Positions 10,861-23,398 of a stretch of 64,000 nt of DNA are shown piece after piece (positions within the stretch are counted from its first letter, which is position 1; each line of letters opens with the position of its first letter). Made by a program: the position numbers and the translations under genes. Below the pieces are notes generated by a model that was not told the DNA's origin, did no database searches, and saw only the letters and a program-made list of their open reading frames with translations. Origin of the DNA: Dioscorea cayenensis subsp. rotundata (Eukaryota > Streptophyta > Magnoliopsida > Dioscoreales > Dioscoreaceae); contig NC_052479.1 of the NCBI RefSeq assembly GCF_009730915.1, forward strand, positions 11,591,815 to 11,655,814. The letters are read 5' to 3'.

Positions 10861-13263
10861 GCCAAAGTGGGGGCGAGGAGGATAACTTACTAGCAAGTGC
10901 ACTTGTTGCCTCTGGCAGAGAAAAGAATCAGGTTGACCATCACTAGAGAAGAAGGAATTAGGATAGAAGGAGCCGGTGTTGCCTTTCTATCTTGACGGTT
11001 GATTGAGGGAAGGAGAAACATTGACAATTTTAGGGTTTTTTTTTAAATATAACTTGAGTTATGGGCTTGGGCTTTTAACTTATAAATTAGATAAGATTTT
11101 AAATTTTTTAAAAAAATTGATAAGCACAACACAAAAATAACCCAAATTTAATGTATTTTTGGAATCGTGAATTGTGAATCGGTCGATTCAAATTGAATCG
11201 TCCATGAATCGGATGATTCACACTTTCAAAGTATGACCGATTCAGCAACCTGGTGGACCTGTGTAGTTGCTCTTAGATAGCTTGTTGATGGTCTTTTTGT
11301 ACAATTCTTATGTAGTGCTATTGATGGCAGATGCCATGTGAGGAATGGAGATTGGAGCTGGATGGAGTGGTGAACAGCATGTGTGATGCCTTGTTGTTTT
11401 CTTACTGGGTGCTTTATTTACATATCACTTTTTATGACAACCAATGAGTGGACATACACATTTTACCAAATCAAACACAATTCAAACATTCAATAGTTTT
11501 TAAGAGTGAATATATTATGTGCAATGAGAGCACATGGCCACAGCCAGCACCTAAATATTCCAGATTTTAATGTTGCTGTTATGACCATTTGTCTTTTATT
11601 GCTCATTACAGTGGATAAAGTCGAGGCTTTGAAGCGCTACAAGTTCAGCTTGGCATTTGAAAATTCCAATGAGGAAGATTATGCTACTGAAAAATTCTTT
11701 CAGTCCCTTGTTGCAGGTGTGTGTTAGTTGACCGTTTTAAGATGTTTCATTATGTTTGTGACTTGCAGCTTTGAAGATTTACGATAATTTCAATGATACT
11801 GTTTTATCTTATTTGCATTTATTTCAACTCCCAAAAACATGCTAGGATGAAAAAGTGGATAAAACCACTTCAATTAAAGAAAACATGCTAGGATTTTTAT
11901 CTTGGATTTTTGAAAAAGAAACTGTTTTTATTGTTATTTTGATTTTCTTGTGGTTTCTTTATTCATAATTCCTTTTAAGTAGAGGATTTTTAACTTGCTG
12001 AATTTTACACTGTTATATTTTATATGAATCATGCATGAAGAGAAATCTGTTTCTTGAATAGGATTGTTGGTGATTGTGCTGACATTTTACAATGTTCTTG
12101 TGACTTAAGAATGTGTTGTGGAGATTAAGTTTTTCATCCTTTCATCTGGTAATGTTGCAGGAACTGTTCCAGTTGTAGTTGGTGCTCCAAACATTCTTGA
12201 TTTTGCTCCTCCCAAATCAGTTTTACATATCAAACAGCTCAGTGATGTTGCTTTAGTTGCAAAGACTATTAAACATTTGGCAGCTAATCCTGATGCACAT
12301 AATCAATCATTGTGGTAATTTTCCCTTCTTAAATGCAGCTTATAATTAATGGCTCTTCACTAATCTCAATTTTTTAATCTATCCTAAACACCAGAAAAAT
12401 ATTAACAAATTTGTTTGTGTTCCCTGTTGTGGTGCTGTCCATAAAAATGATTTGCACGACAATTTATTATTGCTGTAGTTTTTCAATACCAAAAATGTCT
12501 GTCACTGTCAGTTATCATGCCAATTTAAATGATTACATTGCAATATAATTTTTTAATCCCATTTGTGCACTATTTTTTAAACAAATTCTTATGTTGTTAG
12601 GCTTTTAAATCTTTTCATAAGATGGATTTCCTAATTGGTTTTGTGTTCTAGTATACAAATGAGATTCTGCCAGTTATATTGGGGACCCTGCATCATAGTT
12701 TTGTCTTAATTTTCTATCAATATTTCAATCTTCATTGTTTTGGATTACCTTGAAGCTGGTATAAACAACACTGGACTATCCTGGCTTCCAAACATTGTAA
12801 TTTAAAGTAATTGACCATCCATACACAAATAGTTATAATCTAACAATCACATTACTATCATTTTAAGATCTTGACCTTGATCAATAATATATAAACATAT
12901 CCTTTCTCAAGAAATGAGATTCCTAGAGAGAAGGTTTTGAAGGGCTGACTAATTGTTTCAGGGCATTGCTTGGCCAACCTTGGGCCCAAGCCTTTTTGTA
13001 CAGCTTCCTCTTCAGCCAAGTACTGTTTCCAATTTTGATCATCTTATGCATATAATGTCAAATGTTTTAGTCACTTCAGCTAGTCTTCTATATGAAAGCA
13101 AGATAGCAAGATAGCTAGTCACAGTGAATAGGAATAGGAGAATGGATCGGTACACCAAAATCCTGTAGAATCGAGCGAATCCAAAGAACCTCCTGTACTG
13201 TAGAAGCCAAAGCACGAACCTCACCTCAAGATCTGATTTGGCAACAGCAGGTCCGTTTAGTCT

Positions 13264-13927
13264 TCAAATAACAAGTGAAGACCCAAGAAAGATACAAGAG
13301 TCAGACGATGTAGACTCGATCATCGTGAAAGTCGGCCCAAGTAGCATCGAATAGGCCTCGTAGTCAAGAGTGGATCGGTGTGAGTAGAACAAACCTCGCG
13401 AGGCAATGCCACGAAGATATCGCAGTACTCGAAGAAGATGTCCATAATGAACAGAGGTGGGAGCCACAACAAACTGACTGAGAATGTGCACAGCATGAGA
13501 AATGTCAGGACGTGTAACGGCAAGATATACCAAACTACCCACAAGATGTCGATAGCGAGTAGGATCTGGTAAGGGAGTCCCATCGTAAGCACGGTCGCAA
13601 ATGCAACTCCATCGATGTAGCGGCAAATGACGAGTATCGCTCAAGCTCGAGCGAGCAAGAAGATCAAGAGTGTAACCGCCGAGATAGACGATAGCCATCA
13701 GGATGAGATGTGATCTCGATACCCAGAAAATAACGAAGCGGACCGAGATCAGTCATCAAGAACGTCTCACACAGTTTTTGCTTCACAAAAGTAATATGAG
13801 CAGAATCATCACCAGTAAGAATCATATCATTCACGTACAAAAGAAGAATGGTCCGTCCCACGAGGGCTGAAGATCGAATAAAGATCGCCGGATCATGGAT
13901 GCTCGGAGTAAATCCAGCAGCCCTCAA
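13264..13927 (-). pseudogene. Copia RT C-terminus and RNase H
   Basis: Two overlapping open segments: 13664-13927 with the RT active-site block YVNDMILTGDD and DLGPLRYFLGIEI, and 13264-13698 with YRHLVGSLVYLAVTRPDISH and HLLRVLRYLRG. The family's catalytic YVDD is YVND here, so one of the two metal-binding aspartates is replaced. A TGA separates this part from the upstream RT segment near 13930. Confidence 0.85.
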
Positions 13928-13930
13928 CCA

Positions 13931-14812
13931 TCAGAGATTAAACCTCTCAAACCGTGCACGAGGAGCCTGTTTGAGACCATAGAGAGCGCGGCGAAGGCGA
14001 CAAACAGATCTTGGAGGCACCTGAAGGCCAAGAGGAGGAGTCATGTAGACCTCCTCCTTCAGGTCCCCATGAAGAAAGGCGTTCTTCACGTCAAGTTGAT
14101 GAAGAACCCACCGACTAACAGCAGCAACAGCAACTAATGTACGAACAGTGTGCATGTGAGCCACGAGGGCAAAAGTCTCCTCATAGTGACGACCATACTC
14201 CTGCTGAAAACCGCGAGCAACAAGACGCGCTTTATAGCGCTCGAGGGATCCATCAGAATGGGTCTTCACCCGATAGATCCAGCGACAAGTAATGGGAATG
14301 GCATGGGGAGGGAGAGGGACAATATCGCAGGTATGAGTCCAAGACAAGGCATCAAGCTCCTCAGCCATGGCAGTCCGCCACTCAGGCGATCGAACCGCTT
14401 CTTTGTAGGTACCTGGCTCAATGACATCTGAGATACTAGTGCTAGAAGAAGCATAATGAACAGGGGGATGTAAAGTGGAGCGATCACGTAAAGAATAAGG
14501 AGGAGAGGATACCTCATGAGCTGGATCGATAGTGGGAGAGGCGTCAGAGAGGACCGGCACTGGTGGAGTCACAGTGGGATCTCGACGATGGTAAAATAAA
14601 CGAACTGGCAGGTGAGTAGGAGGGAGAGAAGGGGAAGAGGTAGATACGGCAGGAGACTCAACAGATAGTGGAGAAGGAGGATCTAGAGAAGAGTGACTAA
14701 GAAGCTCTGGGGAAGCGAGGAGAGGAGGAGCGGAAGGCATATGGGACGTATCTGCAGGAGAAAAGTGAGGGAAAAGAAAAAGAGAGGAACCGGAAAGAGA
14801 AGGGAGACTCAA
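13931..14812 (-). pseudogene. Copia reverse transcriptase N-terminal part
   Basis: A 293-codon open segment. Residues 1-130 are a proline/serine-rich linker (LRDRSTLHPPVHYASSS). The RVT_2 domain follows: CRWIYRVKTHSDGSLERYKA, ARLVARGFQQEYGRHYEETF, HQLDVKNAFLHGDLKEEVYM and ALYGLKQAPRARFERF. The catalytic LDVKNAFLHG aspartate is present. The frame closes at a TGA where the protein should continue into the YVDD region, so the polyprotein is broken. Confidence 0.88.
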
Positions 14813-14819
14813 AGAGAAG

Positions 14820-15822
14820 AAGGAGAGGTATAAAAGGGGTCGACTTTCATCAAATGTGACATCTCGAGAGATACTGACATCTGACGGGTAATAGGATCAT
14901 AAACTAACGATAACCTTTATGCTCAAGACTATATCCCGTAAAAACACAAGAGACGGATCGGGCGGTGAGTTTGGTCCGCCTCCCGAGGTGAGAGCAAAAC
15001 AAAACAACGACAACCAAAATACTAAGATGATCAGTAGCGAGGAGGTGTTCCATGAAGACACTCCCCGGGCACTGCGATCATGAAGATGAGAGGAAGGTTG
15101 AAGGTTAATCAGATAAACAGCCGTACTAACAGCATCAGCCCAAAAATGAGGAGGGAGAAAAGCACCAAGAAGAAGAGCATGAGCCGTCTCTAAGATATGA
15201 CGATGCTTATGCTCGACCTACCCCATTCCGAGGATGTGCCCCGAGACAAGATAATTGAGGTAAGGTGCCCTCGAAGATAAAAAGAGCACGAAAAGCTCGA
15301 GAAATATATTCATCACCCGAGTCGATCGAAAGATCTCGATCGAGGCGAAAGTGCAGGGTGTGAACCATGGCTATAAAAGATCGACAAATAGACAATAACC
15401 GATCACGATTATGCATAAAGTACATCCAAGTAAAGCGAGTGTGAGTCATCAATAAAAATAACATAATAGCGGTTACCTCCTTTAGAAACAAAAGGAGCAG
15501 GACCCCAAACATCAGAATGAATAAGTTCAAAAGGTGCAGTAGTCTGAGATACACTCATAGGATAAGGACGTTGGAGATGTTTACCAAGCTTACAGCCAAC
15601 ACAGAGAACATCAGAGGAAGGAGAGACAGCTCCTAAGACGCCAAGACGAACAAGAGATGACAGATGAGAGGGACACAAGTGATCAAGACGATGATGCCAC
15701 ATATGATGAGATAAAACAGTAGCATGACAGTGATGAATAGACTTAGCTGAAGATGACAGATGAAGAGTATCCAACACATAGACTCCATCGTGGCGGCGAC
15801 CAGCTCCAATCACCGTCCCCAC
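14820..15822 (-). pseudogene. Copia integrase region
   Basis: The segment 15409-15822 carries the GAG-pre-integrase zinc-binding pattern (LSHHMWHHRLDHLCPSHL, then CVGCKLGKH) and the start of the integrase core (FELIHSDVWGPAPF, YYVIFIDDSH). Downstream to about 14820, in broken frames, come the NGV...[16 protein letters not shown] block and a VSISRDVTFDESRPL block that close the copia integrase. At least two frame changes lie between them. Confidence 0.85.
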
Positions 15823-15979
15823 CGCGATCCCGCATACCCGACATGTGGTACGGTCAAAAATAACCTGACAACCATAATCGAAGTCGACTAATGCATACTG
15901 AGGTTCATGGATAAACGAGGAACATGAGAGACAGAGGGAATAGAAAAGAAAGTAGATGAAATAAGGAGGAGGGTGCCAT

Positions 15980-16572
15980 CAGCAGTACGAACACGTGTAA
16001 CATGTAATGGCGGATGAGAATGATGAAGATGAGTGGCATCAGGAGTCATGTGAAGAGAAGCACCAGAATCAAAAAGCCAAAGAGGACAGGAACTACCTGG
16101 AGCGAGGGAGGAACCTCGAGCCGACCGTGCATGGCTGCTGGAGTCTGCGCTAGATGAGACTCCGAAATTGTCGAAACATCGCCACTAATCGCTGATCGGC
16201 GAGAGACGGCGAAGGAGAAGATGATGTAGCTGGAGATGGTGGAGCAGGAGAGACCGGGATGTAATGTGCTCGGCAGAGTGAGGCAAAGGGTGGTAAGAGG
16301 TGGTGAAGGGAGCAAGACGCTGGAAGTCCACGCATTTCTTTTCGACACTCGAGCTCATGATGACCAAACATGCCACAGTAGTGACAAATCATGGTGCGTT
16401 TCGGCCTAGTAGAAGAAGAAGGCCGAAATGAGACAGAAGGTGCCGGGGGTCTACTAGATGAGGACGAAGAGGCAGAAGGAATGTGAGGAACAACAAGAGC
16501 ACTACCTCCCCCTGTGAAGGTAGCCCGGAGACGAGTTTCCTCAGCACGAACAAAGGTGAAAGCATCATCCAA
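15980..16572 (-). pseudogene. Copia gag zinc knuckle and protease
   Basis: The gag C-terminus (16150-16572) has a serine/proline-rich stretch and the CCHC knuckle CHYCGMFGHHELEC, used in RNA packaging. About 16020-16100 encodes LWLFDSGASLHMTPDA, the aspartic-protease active-site motif D-S-G. Frames between the two have drifted. The part of gag upstream of 16572 is no longer an open frame. Confidence 0.82.
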
Positions 16573-17690
16573 AGAGTAGACCGATGGAGCATGTAGTAAC
16601 TGAGCCCGAGTTTATTCAAACTTGGGACGAAGGCGCATAATGAACTCATACATACGGCGTGTTTCATCATGGCTACGACGACGTGAGCAAGACTCGTAAC
16701 AGTAAGGATCCGGGCGCATGAACAACACACATAGCGAGGAGTCGAGCATCAACTGACGCCATAAGGCACAATACCGACTATAGAACCGGGCTCGACGCTG
16801 TCCTCGCCCGCGTCAAGACTAGAGAGTCTCGATATAAAGTGTAAAGTCTACCGATCGGGAACCACGATGAACGACGCTCAAGATAGTCCCCACATCGCCC
16901 GAGCGGTGGAAAGATCGACAACTCGAGTACATGAATATCAAGAGTGATCATCGTCGAGCATCATCATCTTGGCCATAGAGTCGTCACAGCCTCATTTCTC
17001 AAACCGCCGCTCAAAATGCCGAAGAAGAGTAGAGGCCTCGATTGGAAGGAGTGGTGTCGTGGGATAGAAGGAGCGAGAGGAGCAAAGATTGCATTCATCA
17101 ACATGGCGAAGAACGCGAATGCCATCAAGAATACGCTGATAGTGAGCCGCTAAGCGATGTAGTTGGTGCCGCTCAAGTCAGATCGTAATGATGGAGATTG
17201 CGGTGACGCATCTCAGGTAGCACACTACTAAGCCCATAAGCATCCATATATATATATATATATAGATATTTCCCTAATCGGCTAAGCTCTAAGCACATAA
17301 AGTGCGATGAACTTACATCAATGTCTTTTGCTTTTTGAATGGAGTCGAGCTCAATTGTCTTCATGTGCTTGGAGAAGACACAAAAAGGCTATATTCGTGG
17401 GGGAAAGGATGGAGGCGGGGCGACAAGGTAGTGATCACGCCTCCGGCGAGTGATGGCGGCCTTGTCGTGGATGTGTCGGGCCGGTCAGGCGTGGATCGGG
17501 AGGCGTCGTCGAGTGCTACTGTGGGGTTAGGGGTTGTGCTTGAAGAAGATTTTTGGAAGAAAGTATGAATGAGGAAATGAAAAAGAGAAATGAAACAAGG
17601 GGGAAGAAGACAGATCGGTGAAGTGTAGAGATGGCCGATCGGGTGAAGTGTAGAGATGGCGGAGAGGTGGCCGAGAGATGGCGGAGGAAG

Positions 17691-17708
17691 GTACCTGAGT
17701 CGATACCA
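17691..17708 (-). promoter_or_regulatory. Copia primer-binding site
   Basis: Directly inside the 5' LTR the minus strand reads TGGTATCGACTCAGG. Its first seven bases match the TGGTATCAGAGC primer-binding site complementary to initiator methionine tRNA in plant copia elements. The position right after LTR base 17709 fixes the LTR end. Confidence 0.75.
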
Positions 17709-17871
17709 TGTTAGAAAAGGAGAAGAATGAAAGAAGAGAAGAAAAGAGATGGATCAAAGCTCATCTATTGCCCAACAAGTGTGATCATGAGGCTTCATAT
17801 AGAAGCCAAATATACAGGTATACCCATGTATATACATACATATATCTGATATAACATACACACATCTAACA
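17709..17871 (-). repeat. 5' LTR of the minus-strand copia element
   Basis: It starts and ends with TGTTAGA...TCTAACA on either strand, 163 bp long, with the primer-binding site at its inner edge. It is among the shortest LTRs expected for copia and resembles the solo LTR at 8176-8325. No partner 3' LTR is found near 13.1 kb. Confidence 0.8.
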
Positions 17872-19212
17872 GAGTTGAACTTAATGATGGCTGGTTCCTA
17901 GGATCGTTTTAAGGTGAACAAAATGAAGGAGGAAGTTGATGATAAGAACTTAAACACAGTTTCACACGGCATTAGTTTTTATAAGTTATTAAAAGCTTTT
18001 ATTCTTTATAAAGCCTTTTATATGATGCCACCATGCTTTGCATTTTTTGCTTTATGGTGCCTAATCCCTTAACTATCTGTTGTGATTTGTGCACCAAATG
18101 AGAGTTCCATATTAGGCATCCATTCATTTAGCTATAGCATGCAAAAGAAGAAGTTTGTCTTGCAGGCCTTTTGCATTCACAATTGTTTCTAGCCACCTTA
18201 AATTGCATCATTTGCTAGTTATTGCATTCCATTATATGGTGGTTGATGCAGTCCTTGGATCTTGTTTAGGCAAGAATTCCATTTCCCTAGTCACACTTCG
18301 TTTTTGGGTGTGTCTTGTTCCCTTTGTTTCTTCATCCCTTCAGTTGTTTCTACAAATATTTCCTGTCAAACTTAGAAAATAGAATCCATTTGGGAAGAGA
18401 TGGAATGGCCCTGGGTGGTCTTCAGATTTGTTGGGTTTGATTTTTAACAACCAGCTTAACGTTCGTAAGATAATGCACTATGATGACCAGTTACTTTGAG
18501 TGACACAAGTGTGGGTTCTTTGATTATTGATGACCATGTATATTGCAAGTGTCCATCAATTTCTGCTATTAAATAATATTATGACCTTAAGAAATTTCTG
18601 CAATAAACTACTCATTTAAATTGCATGTGTTCCTAATGTAGATGGAAGTACAAAGGTCCATTAGCTTCTTTTAAGGCCCTAGTGGACATGGCAGCCGTGC
18701 ACTCCTCTTGTCGGCTCTGCATTCACCTTTGCATCCATGAAGAAGAAGAGAAGACTCACTCGATTTGAAAAATCGCCCCTGTAAATGCACCAACAAAGTA
18801 GGGACAACTGCATACCATTTGTATGTCCGGGGAAAGGGGATGTTTCGCTATGGAATCTATATTTCTCAGGTGCATACCCCAGTCTTTTCTACATAATTCC
18901 CCTTTCAAGTTATATTCTAAGTAAACTGATGCATTTCATCAATAATGATTGATATGTCAGGTCCGACATGTTGACTTTGGAAGCATTAGAGTCTGCAGTG
19001 TTGGTGAAGTTCAAATCCCTGAATCACACCCATTTTGGAAGGGAGAGAGACCAATGAGGATTCGCGGTATTGATGTCAATGTACACAGAATGTACCCGAT
19101 CGGCCTCACACAAAGACAAGCCTTGTACACATTCAAATTTGATGGCGATGCCGATCTCAGAAAATACATAACTAGTCATCCTTGCGCAAAATTTGAAGTG
19201 ATTTTTTTATGA

Positions 19213-20790
19213 TCGGTAATAATATTGTTCGCTGCTGCAGCCATTTTCCCAACTTCTTAACTTTGATAAGACGCAGCTGATTCTGTCAATAGGCACTTTT
19301 GCTGTAATTTTGTACATCTCTAGGAATGAATGTATTTGGACCTGAATAGATTGACATGTTTATCAAATGCATGCCAAGATTTATTGTAGGTTTTTAATCA
19401 ATCAATTTAAGTTTCTCCAGGGAAGAAAGCGCTTGACTGGTCAAGGTTGGCATGAGTTTTGATGTTTGGCTTACACTAATAACTATGATTTTTTCTTTTG
19501 CAGAAATATATATAAATTATAAATATCTATATATATATGTATAGACGCAGGTAAAAGGCTATAATTGTGCATGTATTATCATGATTATTGTATTAGCTTA
19601 TACCTTATGAAACTACACTAATATTTGTATGTCTCTGATTGACAGGTTATTAAAGTAATTAATAGTTTTTCAATCTTTATTTTGAATATATAAACTATAA
19701 CTTTACAACTATTAATTTGAAGAATATAAAGTTAAATATAGAAATTTTTGGTTTTTATCTAATCATTTAAGTTTATGAATTGAATTTTATTCAAATAATA
19801 TATTTGATTTGCATCCAAGACAAGTAATTTGTTTGCAACAAGCTTAGATAAAATAGACTAACTGATTTTCTCACATTAGATAATCTATATGAACTTGTCT
19901 TTATTCTATAGGTTTAAGTTTTTCATGTTGAATTAGGATTACATATTATATTTGGTTTGCATTTGATACATGAATATATTAATAATAGTAAAGGTATATA
20001 TATATATATATAAAAATTTTTTCTCTTTTCTGTTTCCTAATCTATTTATTTTACGGCCAATTTTTGAATTTTTTTAATAATGGCACCATGTTTGAATTTA
20101 AAGCAACCAAACTTCATAAAATCTAGTAATTATATATATGAAAGTTTACACAAGAAGAAGCGTCTTTTTATTACCTAGACATCATTAGTAAAATGACAAA
20201 TTTATTTAAATATACAAAAATATCTCATACAGAAATTTATGAAAAATTGGAGATTGAATAAAACATGGTTTAAGATTTTAAATTTAAATACTTTGTGGGT
20301 GATTTATTTATTTATTTATTTTGAAAAATACGTGATAAGGGTCTATCATTTAATAGATTCTTTAAATGGATATTACATGATACTGCACAATTACAGATGA
20401 TTTATAATGAAAAATTATCTTATCTTAAAATTTTGAAAAAGTAAAATCAATCTTTATAAAGAGATTTATAATTAAATTTGTAATTAATATTGATAAATAA
20501 TATTGGAGCTAAATATATAACATATAAACAATACATAAATAATACTAGCAAAAGAAAGGTGAATCTCACCCTCTCCAGTATTGATATTGGGTATAAGAAA
20601 GATTCTTCCTAGCCAATTTGATTAATTTACAAACAAACAAAAATATAAAATCTCATTAATATATATATATATATATAATAATAATAATTTTTTTTTTATT
20701 TAACCATTCCCATGTGCTAAAACTAAAAGGCCTCACAACCATTGTTTAGGTTTTAGAACTCCAACGCCGTTGGTTTAGTGGCCATGGCTT
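19213..20790. other. AT-rich intergenic DNA
   Basis: The downstream flank of the fucosyltransferase remnant, then AT-rich DNA with TA-dinucleotide runs at about 19505-19540, 19998-20013 and 20660-20676. No coding feature is supported. The right end should contain the promoter of the SWIM-domain gene, but no convincing TATA box can be separated from the AT background. Confidence 0.5.
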
Positions 20791-20799
20791 CACCTCTTT

Positions 20800-21260
20800 G
20801 AACACTCTGACTCGTGCCTCTCATTCGCTCTCTCTCTTCTTCTCAAAAACACCACCGGGATCCAAAGGAGGTGTCCGAGATCCAGAGCGCCCTCCCACCT
20901 CCGGCTGCTGCGTTGCCGGCTGCCGAGCCCAAACACCTACACCTGCTGACGCGTGAAGCCGGTCCCCGCCGGCTATCCAAATCGGATAGCCACTGTACGA
21001 GCAGCTGCTCTCGGAGCACGTCGCAAGACTGAGGATCGCACCTCGCATGCCATTACACTTTCTCTCTGTCTTTCTCTTTGAGACTGCGCTTTTGGAAACC
21101 TCCGCAAGGGCCCGATTGGTCCGCAAAAAGGGTGAAAGATCTCATGGGAGAGAAGCGAAGACGACGACGTTGTTCTTGGATCGTGAGCGGTGTGGAGGTT
21201 TAGGTTCAGCGCTGGAGATCATTTGCCGCTTTGAAGTTGTTTGATTGGAACGAGGACCGG
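20800..21260 (+). other. Putative 5' untranslated exon of the SWIM-domain gene
   Basis: A GC-richer, CpG-containing block with a pyrimidine-rich start (CTCTCTCTCTTCTTCTC) ends at a donor-like ACCGG/GTAATC at 21260/21261. The next acceptor with a start codon directly after it is at 24321-24325. I infer a leader exon and a 3.06-kb first intron. The short frames inside it on both strands do not look like known proteins. The transcript start is not determined. Confidence 0.45.
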
Positions 21261-21854
21261 GTAATCTTTCTTTTTCCTCAGTTTTGATTTATGTTTAACA
21301 TGTTCTGTTGATAATTCAGAACATCCATTGATTATGGGTGTTTATTAATCCCAAGCTATTGCAAGGTATTGAAATGGTATCGAATATGCTTCTATTTGTT
21401 GGTTGTATTTTCAGTTTGCAGTTATAATTTAGATTTATTTTCTTTGTTTTTTGAATGATAATTTGATCAATTTATGGTTCAGTGAAGTATAATATATGTA
21501 TTTGTATGTTCATCTTTTACCGGGAATCCATTTTTAATTAGTAATTTTAAACTAAAATGTATAAGATTAGTGCCAAAAGTTAGATTACTGATGAAAAGGA
21601 ACTGATGGAGTGAATCCTTTTAATCCCTTTCCCGTAATTGCTTTTTGTTTTGACGATTGCTTGTATGTTTTGTGTGCCTATTTCATTGTAATTCCATATA
21701 GAATTTCATAACATTTTATTGTATCTATACCAGAGTAATCCTTGTATGCAAAATTTTGCAGCCAAAGCAAAAGAATAGATGATTATAAAGTCCACCATTT
21801 TTAATCTCTCTATGTTATGCTCCTTATATTTGATCCCTGAGCTAAAGCGGCACA

Positions 21855-23398
21855 TTTTATTGTTACTATTACATGAAAAACTAATGGAGAATGCTTGGTT
21901 TTTAATATATATGATAATACAGTGCAGTGCCTCCATTTAAGCTTGATTCTACCACTCCCATACTTTGTTTCGTGCATGTATCTTCAACATATTGTTCTTT
22001 GTTTAAGTTAAAAACAAACTGCTTTGATGATGATATTTTAGTCGTATGTGAACTTGAACTAGCATTGAGATTTGGAATTTGATTAACGAACCGCTCTTCA
22101 ATAAAAATTAAGGTATGGGGTTAAATGATAGTGCAAATACCATTTAAGACATTTAATGGACAATTTTTCTCTTTGATTCCTACGTCAAATTATATAATGG
22201 TCTTGCAAATTTCGGTAACATAGCAGGGGGCCATGTCATTCCAGCCTTCATGGCCATAAATATATATTTTTAATGTGAAGAGACCTCATTTTCTCAACCA
22301 AAAACAAATGAAGAAAAATAATTGATATTAGGCTGCAAAAAACTATCAAATTCACACTCTAGTCCCCAACTATGATTTCATTTTCCATTTTTGATTTTTA
22401 GCCCATAAAATAGTTGTTCTTTTAAAGAATCTAAGGCACAAACAACAAGTGATTATTGCGCGTTATTGACTAGACAAGCAGGAAAGGGAGCAAACTCTGT
22501 CATCCAATAACTAGCACTATTGTTTGACTTTTCTCTCCAAATCTTGAACTCTTTCCATCACTCTAGCACCATTAACATCCAACACAAACCAATAAATGAA
22601 ATGTATAACAATAGCGGTTTGTGTTGGGTGATCAATGGTGCTGGAGTGATGGAAAAGAACAACTATTTTATTGGTTTGTGTTGGATGATTAATGATCTTT
22701 CGGAGTGATGGAAAAGAGTTCAAGATTTGGAGATTATAACAATAGTGCTAGTTATTGGATAGAGTTTGCTCCCTTTTCGCTCTCTATCAACTAATTTCGG
22801 CTATAATCCTGTCGCTTGTGCCTTAGATTCTTCAAAGAACAACTATTTTATGGACTAAAAGCAAAATGGAAAATGAAATCATAGTTGGGGACTAAGAGTG
22901 TGAATTTAATAGTTTTGAGCCTAATATCAATTAGTTTTCTTCATTTGTTTTTGGTTGGAGAAATGAGGTCTCTTCACTATAAAATTAGAAAGTAGCCATG
23001 AAGGCTGCAGACAACATGGCCCCTGCCTATGTTAGCTCCCAGTTGCAAGACCATTATATAATTTGAAGTAGGAATCAAATAGAAAATTGTCCATTAAATG
23101 TTTTTAAATAGAAAAAATTTGCACTACCATGTAACCCCAGACCTTAATATTATGGAAGACGGTTTTGTTAATCAGATTCTAGATCTCAATGCTAGTTCAA
23201 GTTCTCATACATCTAAGATATCATCATCAGCGCGTTTGTTTTAACTTTTAACAAGAGAACTATATGTTGAAGATGATACATGCACAGAACAAAGTATGAG
23301 ATGGTAGAACCAAACTTAAATGGAGATGCTACAATTTATTATCATATATATTTAAAAACCAAGTATTCTCCATTAGTCTTCATGTAATAGTAACAAAG
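21855..23398. repeat. Large imperfect palindrome (~740-bp arms) in an intron
   Basis: The sequence from about 21855 (TTGTTACTATTACATG) to 22600 reappears as its reverse complement from about 22665 to 23398 (CATGTAATAGTAACAA), with a short centre of about 60 bp. Matched landmarks include CTTGAACTAGCATTGAGAT near 22050 and its complement near 23190, AATTATATAATGGTCTTGCAA near 22190 and 23050, and CAAATCTTGAACTCTTTCCATC near 22540 and 22710. The arms differ by scattered substitutions and small indels. Transcription of the surrounding intron would give a long hairpin RNA. Outer boundaries are approximate; no clear target duplication was found. Confidence 0.9.

Larger units (their letters stand above)
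13119..17871 (-). mobile_element. Ty1/copia retrotransposon, 3'-truncated and degenerate
   Basis: On the minus strand, from right to left: a 163-bp 5' LTR (17709-17871), a primer-binding site starting TGGTATC, a gag zinc knuckle, protease, integrase, reverse transcriptase and RNase H. This domain order (integrase before RT) is copia. The RNase H coding sequence stops abruptly at about 13119 just after IHSPIPIHCD, where the family continues with the catalytic region. No 3' LTR follows, so the 3' end was deleted. The element lies in an intron of the fucosyltransferase remnant in the opposite orientation. Multiple stops and frameshifts show it is dead. Confidence 0.9.
11612..19212 (+). pseudogene. 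Core alpha-1,3-fucosyltransferase (GT10) C-terminal remnant
   Basis: Four exons match plant GT10 alpha-1,3-fucosyltransferase, a Golgi type II membrane enzyme that adds fucose to the N-glycan core GlcNAc. Exon a (11612-11716) encodes [20 protein letters not shown], the GDP-fucose-binding signature of the family. Exon b (12161-12314) encodes [16 protein letters not shown]. Exon c (18642-18869) encodes [18 protein letters not shown], then RPCKCT in a shifted frame. Exon d (18961-19212) encodes LTLEALESAVLVKFKSLNH and, after a frameshift, YPIGLTQRQALYTFKF and HPCAKFEVIFL. Exons c and d each need frame changes, and the b/c junction would read TGA where I recall arginine. The N-terminal anchor and first half of the catalytic domain are missing. 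The long b-c intron (about 6.3 kb) contains a copia element. Non-functional. Confidence 0.85.

Noticed and set aside
13895..14431. Plus-strand open frames
   Set aside because: They are antisense shadows of the copia reverse transcriptase on the minus strand.
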